NCBI GenBank assembly: GCA_938003565.1
Contig: CALKYB010000019.1
Span: 1-6,878, forward strand
Reading direction: 5' to 3'
DNA: 6,878 nucleotides
Source: an uncultured bacterium
GTDB lineage: Bacteria; Bdellovibrionota_C; UBA2361; SZUA-149; CALKYB01
Shown here: piece after piece, positions 1 to 5,552 of the stretch
Numbering within the stretch: position 1 is the first letter of the stretch
Layout: each line of letters opens with the position of its first letter
Made by a program: the position numbers and the translations under genes
Notes under the pieces: generated by a model
Told to the model about the DNA's origin: nothing
Database searches by the model: none
What the model saw: the letters and a program-made list of their open reading frames with translations, nothing else

Positions 1-1678
1 AACTACGCGATATATTTTATCCACGGGAGATGCCCCAGATATTATTTCTGCTTTTAGTAGCTTTGTTGTGCAAGGTAATCTCGTAGTAGGGGTAGTGATT
101 TTTATTATTATTACTGTTGTTCAGTTTCTTGTCATTGCTAAGGGATCTGAGAGAGTCGCAGAGGTTTCTGCACGATTTACTTTGGATGCGATGCCTGGCA
201 AGCAAATGGCGATTGATGCTGACATCCGGTCTGGATTATTATCGGTATCGGAAGCTCGGCAAAAGAGAAGGGAGTTACAGACTGAATCAAGACTTTATGG
301 ATCCTTGGATGGAGCGATGAGATTCATTAAGGGAGATGCTATAGCTGGACTACTAATTACAATTGTTAATATTTCAGCAGGTATTCTAATTGGTACGACT
401 AGTCATTCACTTGGTATCTTAGAGTCTATCAACAGATTTACATTCTTCACTATTGGTGACGGTTTGGTGTCTCAAGTTCCAGCATTACTTGTTTCAGTTG
501 CTGCAGGTATAGCAGTTACAAGGGTTTCTAGTGTGGGGGGAGGTCTGGTCGGCCGGGAAATAGTTGATCAGATTGCCAAAGAGCCCCAAGCTGTTGGGAT
601 TTCTGCTTTTGTAGTTTTCTTTATGGCTTTTGTTCCAGGGATGCCTTCATTCCTTTTTGTTTTTGCAGGTCTTTCTTTGGGTGTTCTCGCACTTAAAGCT
701 TCTGAGAAATCTAAATCTCAAAATACTAAGATTGAGCAAGCTGCCTTTTCGCCGAAGGTTCTCTCCAACCTAATTCTAAGCGTTAGTAGTGAGAGTGCTT
801 TGTTGCTTCAACAAGAAAAGGCTTTGACGGATCTTATTCAAGCTGTTCGCGAGAAAGTATTTAATTTTAGTGGAGTGTTGATTCCCGATCTACAATATGA
901 ATATGACTCTCAGGCAGAGGGAGTGGTGGTGAAACTAAAGATCTCAGGTGTAAAGGATATCGAAATAGTTCCAGTCATGCCAGCGGACGGCGAGGTGTTG
1001 TTTAGTAGCGAGATCGCCAAAGAGTTTGAGGAGCAAGTTTTTAAAAACATAGCGGTTCTTGTCGATGATACAACCACTAGGGTTTTGTTTGATGTTCATT
1101 CTCCTGTTTGTGAGGCGTTGGTGAATAGTATTGTGCCGGAAAAAATGAGCGTCACCGCCGTCACACGCTTGCTCAGAGACTTGGTGAGTGAAGGTATAAG
1201 TATTAAAAATATGCACGCGATATTGCAAAGTATTTCTGAATACCTACACCTAAAGGAAATACAAGGTGGGAGGGTTGATGTTGTGCGCGGTGTTCCGGAT
1301 TTGCTTTCGTGGATTCGAATTGCCCTGCGTAGTGAAATATCTTTTGATGCCGATAGTGGAGCACAGATTTTAGTAGTTACTCCTGAGCTAGAAGAGCAAA
1401 TCATTGAGTCTCTTTGTTTTAGTCGACCTGGGTCTCATGTTTTAAAAGAGCATCTTGTTAGGTGTTTTGATGAGATAGATTCTAAGGCAGAAAAATCTAT
1501 TGTTTTATCTTCAGCCCACTCTCGAGCAGCTCTCTCAGCTTGCCTGCGAGTAGTGTTTCCAAAGCTTAACTTTTTGGCCTTTGAAGAACTTAGTGGGGAG
1601 GTTGATTTAGCTAATGCTGTGCAAGTTCCTTCGGTGAGAAATTTAAATTCTAATGAATATGTTGGGGAGGCAGTGTGA
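1..1678 (+). CDS. sctV: Type III secretion export-gate protein SctV (FlhA/FHIPEP family), 5'-truncated
   Basis: This is the major inner-membrane export-gate subunit of a type III secretion apparatus. Its family forms a nonameric ring beneath the export channel and binds substrates and chaperones through its cytoplasmic domain. The reading frame is open from base 2, giving 558 visible residues; roughly the first 130-150 residues are off the left edge. Numbering visible residues: a membrane segment at about 23-46, the FHIPEP signature at about 50-69 (VAEVSARFTLDAMPGKQM), LYGSLDGAMRF then KGDAIAG at 110-116, a membrane segment at 114-133, TIGDGLVSQVPAL at 150-162 inside another, a hydrophobic pair at about 198-230, then a cytoplasmic domain to the end. 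The LYGSLDGAMRF-KGDAIAG wording resembles non-flagellar SctV more than flagellar FlhA, as I remember them, but FlhA is not excluded. The membrane half is well conserved; the cytoplasmic half is divergent. The stop overlaps the next gene's start. Confidence 0.88.
   Translation, partial: TTRYILSTGDAPDIISAFSSFVVQGNLVVGVVIFIIITVVQFLVIAKGSERVAEVSARFTLDAMPGKQMAIDADIRSGLLSVSEARQKRRELQTESRLYGSLDGAMRFIKGDAIAGLLITIVNISAGILIGTTSHSLGILESINRFTFFTIGDGLVSQVPALLVSVAAGIAVTRVSSVGGGLVGREIVDQIAKEPQAVGISAFVVFFMAFVPGMPSFLFVFAGLSLGVLALKASEKSKSQNTKIEQAAFSPKVLSNLILSVSSESALLLQQEKALTDLIQAVREKVFNFSGVLIPDLQYEYDSQAEGVVVKLKISGVKDIEIVPVMPADGEVLFSSEIAKEFEEQVFKNIAVLVDDTTTRVLFDVHSPVCEALVNSIVPEKMSVTAVTRLLRDLVSEGISIKNMHAILQSISEYLHLKEIQGGRVDVVRGVPDLLSWIRIALRSEISFDADSGAQILVVTPELEEQIIESLCFSRPGSHVLKEHLVRCFDEIDSKAEKSIVLSSAHSRAALSACLRVVFPKLNFLAFEELSGEVDLANAVQVPSVRNLNSNEYVGEAV
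1664..1670 (+). promoter_or_regulatory. Ribosome binding site for the GTG-started lipoprotein gene
   Basis: GGGGAGG lies inside the last codons of sctV, four bases before the GTG at 1675. The strong purine match decides this start: translating from the GTG gives an intact lipoprotein signal peptide. The start also overlaps the sctV stop by four bases (GTGA), the classical arrangement for translational coupling. Confidence 0.65.
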
Positions 1679-2250
1679 GAAAATTGCTTGTGTTCGTTTT
1701 AATGTTATTATCTGTTTCGGCTTGTGTCCCGGCGCAAAGGCAATTAAGTGTTAGTGAAGAGCTGGCTAGGAAAGCAAAAGTTGATAGACTCTACCTTAAG
1801 TCAAGGAAGCTATTTCGAGAAGGCACAGAGTCGGCTTTAGAAAGCGCGGAGGCGGCCCTAGAGCTGGCTAGAGATTTGTTAGGAGATCAGGCTCGCATTT
1901 TTGATGCCCTTGGGTGTATTGAATGGGCTCGAGGTAAGAAAATACGATCTGAGGAGTTTTTCAAAAAAGCTATCGCGGTGGATCCGGAATTTTCTGAATC
2001 TTATGGGAACCTTGCTTTTATTGCCCTAGAGAACGGAGATTTGATTGAAGCCGAAGCTTTGTTTAAGATTGCTCTGAGCTTGAAGCCCTCTAATTATCGA
2101 GCTCGAAATAATATGGCGGTATACTTGAGTGAACTAGGTAGACTAGATAAGTCTAGGGCCGAGCTTCTCAAGTCGCTACATACCGCAGGATACGATCGAG
2201 GACCAATAGAGAATAATTTGGAGTTTGTAGATAGTCTCAAGTCTCCCTAA
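1675..2250 (+). CDS. TPR-repeat lipoprotein, possible type III secretion accessory factor
   Basis: A 191-residue protein that is probably exported and anchored by lipid. The N-terminus is a typical lipoprotein signal: positive MRK, hydrophobic stretch 4-14, lipobox VSAC with the acylated cysteine at residue 17. The residue after the Cys is Val, so by the enterobacterial sorting rule it would go to the outer membrane, facing the periplasm. The rest is helical with tetratricopeptide repeats at about 72-105, 106-139 and 140-173 (the second has the clear GNLAFIALENGD pattern), plus a degenerate helix pair at about 38-71. TPRs bind proteins, so a scaffold or assembly role is likely. The gene starts with GTG and overlaps the sctV stop by four bases. 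TPR lipoproteins such as PilF act as pilotins for type IV pilus secretins, so a pilotin-like role for a type III secretin is conceivable, but this is inference from position. A generic TPR lipoprotein is the alternative. Confidence 0.85.
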   Translation: MRKLLVFVLMLLSVSACVPAQRQLSVSEELARKAKVDRLYLKSRKLFREGTESALESAEAALELARDLLGDQARIFDALGCIEWARGKKIRSEEFFKKAIAVDPEFSESYGNLAFIALENGDLIEAEALFKIALSLKPSNYRARNNMAVYLSELGRLDKSRAELLKSLHTAGYDRGPIENNLEFVDSLKSP

Positions 2251-2272
2251 CACTTTCTTTTACTGAATAGAT

Positions 2273-3250
2273 GTGAATAAGCCAACTTCCTTAACTAGAA
2301 CAACGCCTCTCCATTTGCCGTCTGAGATCCCGACAGTGGCTGTGGTAATAGTTACTTATAATAATTCAGGTGATCTTGGTGTGGTGCTTGAATCTCTCCA
2401 AGGACTCGAGGGGATTAAGCCATCGATTCTAGTGGTTGACAACTGTTCCAACACACAAGAGCTTTCTATTATTAGAGAATTGGAAACTGATTTTGATTTT
2501 GAATTGGTTTGTAATCCGAGAAATGAGGGGTTCGCTGCGGGTAATAATAAGGGCATTTCTCGTGCATTGGCCCTTGGAGTAGATTTTATTTGGCTTTTGA
2601 ATGCTGATACTGAAGTTAACCAGGATACTTTACTTCAGCTTCTTCAAGCTTCTTCTAGTTTTCCTGATATTGATTGTTGGGGAAGTAAAATTTTTCAAGG
2701 AGGAACCCAAGCGGCTCCTCGTATTTGGTCGATGGGCGGCACCGTAGATTTTGACACCAAAGAAGTTGGAATGACTTCCTATGGTGAATTAGATAGTGAG
2801 TGTCTTTGTCAAAAAGAACAGCCATATCACTGTGATTATATTCCTGGCTGCTCAATGTTTTTTGCTTCTAGTTTGATTTCTAAGGTTGGTTTGATGCCTG
2901 AAGATTTTTTTATGTATTTTGAAGAAACCGCCTGGTGTAATACAATGCGTGAACATGGCCTAAGACTGGCTGTATTTCCGCCGAGTATTATTTGGCATAA
3001 CTTTGAAGTTAATAAGTTGGATTCACAGTTTAATGTTTATTACTATAATCGTAACCAACATTTTTTTTGGTCAGACTCAATGAACTGGGGTGGAAAATTT
3101 TTTTATAAGGTTAAGTTTTTCTTTTCTAATATACCTACAATCTTGTGGGCTTTGTTTAAATCTAAACGAGTTGAAGATCGGAAAACATTTCAGACTCATC
3201 TTCGGGCAGGTGTCGACTTTCTACTTGGGCGTAGGGGAAAGCGTCACTAA
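2273..3250 (+). CDS. GT2-family glycosyltransferase (rhamnosyltransferase-like)
   Basis: A 325-residue glycosyltransferase with a GT-A fold, expected to move a sugar from a nucleotide-sugar donor onto a surface polysaccharide, lipid or protein acceptor at the cytoplasmic face. Family motifs appear in order: VAVVIVTYNN at 22-31, ILVVDNCS at 52-59, the NEGFAAGNN signature at 84-92, the metal/nucleotide site LLNADTEV at 108-115 (NAD in place of strict DxD, normal in this subgroup), CDYIPGCSMFF at 187-197, and MPEDFFMYFEETAWC at 208-222 with the acidic ED and EE residues of the acceptor region. This layout matches WcaE/rhamnosyltransferase-like GT2 enzymes. Residues 262-296 hold aromatic-hydrophobic stretches that could touch the membrane; the C-terminus is basic (RRGKRH). 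I took the GTG start at 2273, 22 bases after the lipoprotein stop and without a clear Shine-Dalgarno sequence; TTG at 2315 is an alternative. The tight spacing suggests an operon with the two upstream genes. Donor and acceptor cannot be read from sequence. Confidence 0.9.
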   Translation: MNKPTSLTRTTPLHLPSEIPTVAVVIVTYNNSGDLGVVLESLQGLEGIKPSILVVDNCSNTQELSIIRELETDFDFELVCNPRNEGFAAGNNKGISRALALGVDFIWLLNADTEVNQDTLLQLLQASSSFPDIDCWGSKIFQGGTQAAPRIWSMGGTVDFDTKEVGMTSYGELDSECLCQKEQPYHCDYIPGCSMFFASSLISKVGLMPEDFFMYFEETAWCNTMREHGLRLAVFPPSIIWHNFEVNKLDSQFNVYYYNRNQHFFWSDSMNWGGKFFYKVKFFFSNIPTILWALFKSKRVEDRKTFQTHLRAGVDFLLGRRGKRH

Positions 3251-3384
3251 GTTTTAAGAGTTATTATTGTCAATCAGCTCACTTGGACCGAAGGCCTCGG
3301 TATTGGTCAGGGCTTCTAACTTCATCCGATTTAAAATTTTAATTTCATCCGACTTGAAGTGGATAAGTTAATAAGTTGTTTCTA

Positions 3385-3399
3385 AGAGAAAATTTCTCT
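3385..3399. repeat. 15-base perfect palindrome AGAGAAA-A-TTTCTCT
   Basis: Two 7-base arms are perfectly complementary around a single central A. With no loop and weak A-T pairs at the centre, it fits a dimeric-regulator operator better than an RNA hairpin. It lies about 180 bases upstream of the small ORF at 3578. No known operator consensus is recognised, and AT-rich palindromes of this size also arise by chance. Confidence 0.35.
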
Positions 3400-3420
3400 C
3401 CCTGCTCATGTTTTTCAATC

Positions 3421-3449
3421 TTGTACGTTCTTCTATTCCAGAATAGTAT
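3421..3449 (+). promoter_or_regulatory. Weak candidate promoter overlapping a CTATTC-CA-GAATAG palindrome
   Basis: TTGTAC at 3421-3426 and TAGTAT at 3444-3449 are 17 bases apart and match the sigma-70 -35 and -10 boxes at three and four of six positions. The 14-base palindrome at 3433-3446 (6-base arms around CA) covers the spacer and the start of the -10 box, where a repressor would be expected to bind. If real, it would drive the small ORF at 3578 with a leader of about 120 bases. The box match is weak. Confidence 0.22.
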
Positions 3450-3508
3450 CGAATCTCCAGTTGTTAATTGTACGACTATTTTAAATAAGTAGTTGCGAAG
3501 TGAAGCGT

Positions 3509-3518
3509 TTCGTACGAA
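3509..3518. repeat. 10-base perfect palindrome TTCGTACGAA
   Basis: A perfect 10-base palindrome about 60 bases upstream of the small ORF start. Its GTACG core recurs in the direct repeats TTGTACG at 3421-3427 and 3468-3474. It could be a regulator half-site cluster; the sequence gives no identity for the regulator. Confidence 0.3.
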
Positions 3519-3577
3519 GTTGAGCACCCTGGCAATACCTCTGGTTGAGCCAAAACCAATTTTGGAGATAGACTTAA

Positions 3578-3814
3578 ATGAAACCAGCCACACAATTGCT
3601 CTATGTTGAGGAAGAAGATCTCTTTCGAGCGGCAGAGGCTATTGTGGATGCAGCGTTGATCTATCGGTCTGAGCAAGGTTTTAAGAATTGCAGTGATATT
3701 GACAAGATTCGACTTGTCGATGCTGTGTTTAATGATCCATTGATTACTGAGCAGTTGTTTCGCTCGGGTGATATCCCCCAACTGGCCGACGTCGTTCAAC
3801 TAGACAAGTTGTAG
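3578..3814 (+). CDS. Small acidic protein of unknown function
   Basis: A 78-residue predicted protein that I do not recognise. It starts at ATG with GGAG at 3564-3567, ten bases upstream, which supports translation. The protein is acidic, with about 15 Asp/Glu against 8 Lys/Arg, notably EEED at 11-14. It has no signal peptide or membrane segment, a single Cys (38), and looks mostly helical: 11-33 is an amphipathic helix candidate, and 41-62 a second. It is probably a small soluble cytoplasmic protein. It stands alone between two non-coding stretches and converges on the CPBP gene. Overlapping open frames on the opposite strand are less plausible because they lack a ribosome binding site and recognisable composition. 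Small size, acidity and the type III gene about 1.9 kb upstream could suggest a chaperone- or effector-like role, but nothing in the sequence shows this. Confidence 0.55.
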   Translation: MKPATQLLYVEEEDLFRAAEAIVDAALIYRSEQGFKNCSDIDKIRLVDAVFNDPLITEQLFRSGDIPQLADVVQLDKL

Positions 3815-3871
3815 CGGTTCCGATTCCGGGTATCCTTCGGAATAGTCAGAGCAAATACTCTACGCATTTGC
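3797..3871. repeat. Three consecutive short inverted repeats after the small ORF
   Basis: Three stem-loops follow one another. CAACT/AGTTG (3797-3801 with 3807-3811) spans the last codons of the small ORF and ends just before its stop. ATTCCG/CGGAAT (3823-3828 with 3838-3843) has an extra inner GG/CC pair. GCAAAT/ATTTGC (3851-3856 with 3866-3871) has a 9-base loop. None is followed by a T-run, so they are not standard intrinsic terminators. They may be 3' mRNA structures that block exonucleases, or a structured RNA. Confidence 0.4.
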
Positions 3872-3882
3872 GTTGTCATTTT

Positions 3883-3919
3883 ACGTTGGGCTACTTCTCG
3901 ACTGACGAGAGCCTAACGT
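3883..3919. repeat. Long two-part hairpin between convergent genes
   Basis: ACGTTGGGCT (3883-3892) pairs with AGCCTAACGT (3910-3919) over ten positions with one G-T wobble. Inside it, CTCG (3897-3900) pairs with CGAG (3906-3909) around the loop ACTGA, leaving the one-sided bulge ACTT. It is the most stable fold I see in the window, and it sits between two genes whose ends face each other. It could form in transcripts from either side and mark or protect their 3' ends. There is no T-tract after it on either strand, so Rho-independent termination is not supported. Confidence 0.5.
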
Positions 3920-3987
3920 TCGCTTCAACTAGCATAATCCTTGGCTACTCAAGAACTTTCTCTGAAATCTGAAAATACTGTAAGTGT

Positions 3988-5481
3988 TTAGCGAAGGGCG
4001 GAGAGGACTAGGGTTAGGGTTCCCGCGTTTACACAAGCATGGGCTATCATTGGGGCTAGTAGGGTGCCTCTCCATTCTCTTAGGGCGGCTAGGAACATTC
4101 CAATTAGGGCTAGGGGAAAAACTCCGAGTGGCCCTTGAGGGTGAACTGCTGCGAAGATTAGTCCAGAAATTATCAAAGAAGCGGTATAGGAAAAATTGGA
4201 TCGAAGCCAGCCATAGAGAGCGCCTCTAAACATTATTTCTTCAATAATCGGAGCCATTACAACGGCGAGAATCGCGATAACGATAATTTGGTTATTATTG
4301 TCTGAGCCGGCCAGGATTGGGACAATGGGGTGGCCAGACTCGTTCATGTCCAGATGGAAGTACTGGACGACAATGGAATAGCCAACAAGTAAGACAAAGA
4401 ATGGAGACCAAGCTGCTACATAAATAAAAGGCGTTGTCAGTATGTCTCTAAGGAAAAGTCCCCAACCATCTAGCTTTAAGCCAATATCTTCTCGCACTTT
4501 CTGGAAACTTACTCTACCTAAAACAACAGGGAAGAATATTGCAAGCAGGGATGGAGCAATCCCGAGGACTTGGATTTTCATGGAAGGGTTTATTATTTCT
4601 TGTTGAATAAGAAATCTTATCAACAGGCCACCTGCCAGCATTAATACCATGTAGATGCAAAAAATTTCTAGAAGATAGCTTGACGAACTTGTAGTTGGAG
4701 TGAACCTAAATTTCGCGAGTCCATCGGATTTAGAAATATGTCTTAGAAGTCCGAAGCTAAACAGTGCTATACTGCTCAAAGCGAAGATTGACATTACAAA
4801 GGCTATTTTGGAGAATTTTAAAAATTGAGACTCGGTTGCCGTTTCAACCTGCTCTTTATAAAGCGATAGCAACTTCGGATCGGTCTCAGTCGCTAAAAGA
4901 AAAACATCCCCCAGCCAGCCTAGTTCATCTTGTAGAAATTCTATTTCGGAATTAAGTAACTCGTTTTTTGTGTCGTTTTGAAAGCTATTAACTCTGTTAA
5001 CAATTAGTTTGTCTAAGACGGAAACCTTTGTTTGTTGTCTGTTAATAAGTTCAGTCTTCTCTGCTTCAATATTTTGGCCATAGTATAGGCCTAAAATAGT
5101 AGCTGTTCGTAGCGAAGTGTTAGAAAGCTTTTTTCTAGCAGCAAGACTCTGTTTGATTTCCGTTAGCATTTGGGAAATAGAGCTGCTGATCATAGGTTGA
5201 ATTAGGTCTTTAGAATAAGATTCCTTTTTTAAATAAAAATCAGCACCTACTAGTAGTCGCGATTGCATAGCAATTGATCGGTCTAAATTGGACTCCGTTT
5301 CTTCTGTAAGTTTCGTTGGGGATAGGTTTGGTTTCTCTCCCAGGAAATCCACAACACCCCAAGAATTGATTATTGTAATTAAAACTACCAGAAGGGTTAG
5401 GAAGTAGAGAAAAAAAGGTCCTAGGAGTGCCTTTGTATTTTCTCTCTTAACCTCGATTTGTGTGGAAAGTCTTTGATTCAT
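3988..5481 (-). CDS. CPBP-family intramembrane metalloprotease with large N-terminal extracytoplasmic region
   Basis: A 497-residue polytopic membrane protein of the CPBP (CAAX protease and bacteriocin-processing, Abi/Rce1) family. The catalytic C-terminal domain shows all expected motifs: EEIMFR with Glu414, Glu415 and Arg419; FAAVH with Phe443 and His447; HACVN with His481 and Asn485. These are the residues used by the glutamate-dependent intramembrane protease fold, so it is probably active. The N-terminal half is unusual for the basic family: one membrane segment at about 18-44, a hydrophilic, helix-rich, Cys-free region at 45-222 probably outside the cytoplasmic membrane, then hydrophobic segments at about 224-246, 269-292, 304-322 and 351-372 before the catalytic core. 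The ATG start has no strong Shine-Dalgarno sequence. It converges on the small ORF and diverges from the lactonase gene across a short gap. Proposed roles in the family include prenyl-protein processing, bacteriocin self-immunity and membrane-protein turnover; the substrate here is unknown. Confidence 0.88.
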   Translation of the reverse strand: MNQRLSTQIEVKRENTKALLGPFFLYFLTLLVVLITIINSWGVVDFLGEKPNLSPTKLTEETESNLDRSIAMQSRLLVGADFYLKKESYSKDLIQPMISSSISQMLTEIKQSLAARKKLSNTSLRTATILGLYYGQNIEAEKTELINRQQTKVSVLDKLIVNRVNSFQNDTKNELLNSEIEFLQDELGWLGDVFLLATETDPKLLSLYKEQVETATESQFLKFSKIAFVMSIFALSSIALFSFGLLRHISKSDGLAKFRFTPTTSSSSYLLEIFCIYMVLMLAGGLLIRFLIQQEIINPSMKIQVLGIAPSLLAIFFPVVLGRVSFQKVREDIGLKLDGWGLFLRDILTTPFIYVAAWSPFFVLLVGYSIVVQYFHLDMNESGHPIVPILAGSDNNNQIIVIAILAVVMAPIIEEIMFRGALYGWLRSNFSYTASLIISGLIFAAVHPQGPLGVFPLALIGMFLAALREWRGTLLAPMIAHACVNAGTLTLVLSALR

Positions 5482-5552
5482 CTATTTTTGCTTAGAAGAT
5501 AAAAATAATAAGTGCCAACACATTGCTTTCTGATAAGTTATTAAAGTCGTTG
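5482..5552. promoter_or_regulatory. Divergent intergenic region between the CPBP and lactonase genes
   Basis: An AT-rich gap of about 70 bases must carry the start signals for both divergent genes. For the rightward gene the best boxes are TTGATT at 5473-5478 and GATAAA at 5498-5503, with a long 19-base spacer, so this is weak. On the minus strand TTGGCAC resembles a sigma-54 -24 element, but the matching -12 GC is missing. I cannot name a promoter with confidence. Confidence 0.25.

Larger units (their letters stand above)
3251..3577. other. Palindrome-rich intergenic region upstream of the small acidic ORF
   Basis: I see no convincing gene in these 327 bases. They hold an ACCGA/TCGGT inverted repeat (3287-3301), a 9-base direct repeat TTCATCCGA (3321-3329 and 3344-3352), a tandem ATAAGTT (3363-3369 and 3371-3377), three perfect palindromes (listed separately) and three GTACG words (3423, 3470, 3512). 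No hairpin is followed by a T-run, so I cannot point to an intrinsic terminator for the glycosyltransferase gene. The region probably includes the 3' end of that transcript and the control region of the next gene. Confidence 0.5.

Noticed and set aside
944..1404. Minus-strand open frames inside the export-gate gene.
   Set aside because: They are antisense to a conserved coding region and show no recognisable family features.
3345..3799. Overlapping minus-strand open frames of 82 and 107 codons opposite the small ORF and its leader.
   Set aside because: They match no family I recognise, lack clear ribosome binding sites and overlap each other, while the + strand ORF has a Shine-Dalgarno sequence.
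3794..3919. Possible integron attC site: GTTGGGC at 3885-3891, GCCTAAC at 3911-3917 and GTTCAAC at 3794-3800 resemble core-site words.
   Set aside because: The paired words are in the opposite order to attC (RYYYAAC should come first and GTTRRRY last). The only correctly ordered pair, 3794-3891, has mismatched arms and weak inner pairing. No integrase or cassette array is visible.
4009..4021. Telomere-like TAGGGTTAGGG tract.
   Set aside because: It encodes the TLTLV residues of the CPBP protease in frame on the minus strand, so it is ordinary coding sequence.
3984..4229. Plus-strand open frame of 81 codons with many Gly and Leu residues.
   Set aside because: It lies opposite the conserved catalytic domain of the CPBP gene and its composition is a by-product of that coding strand.
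5498..5520. Sigma-54 promoter for the CPBP gene (minus-strand TTGGCAC).
   Set aside because: The -12 GC dinucleotide is absent at the required spacing, so only half of the element is present.
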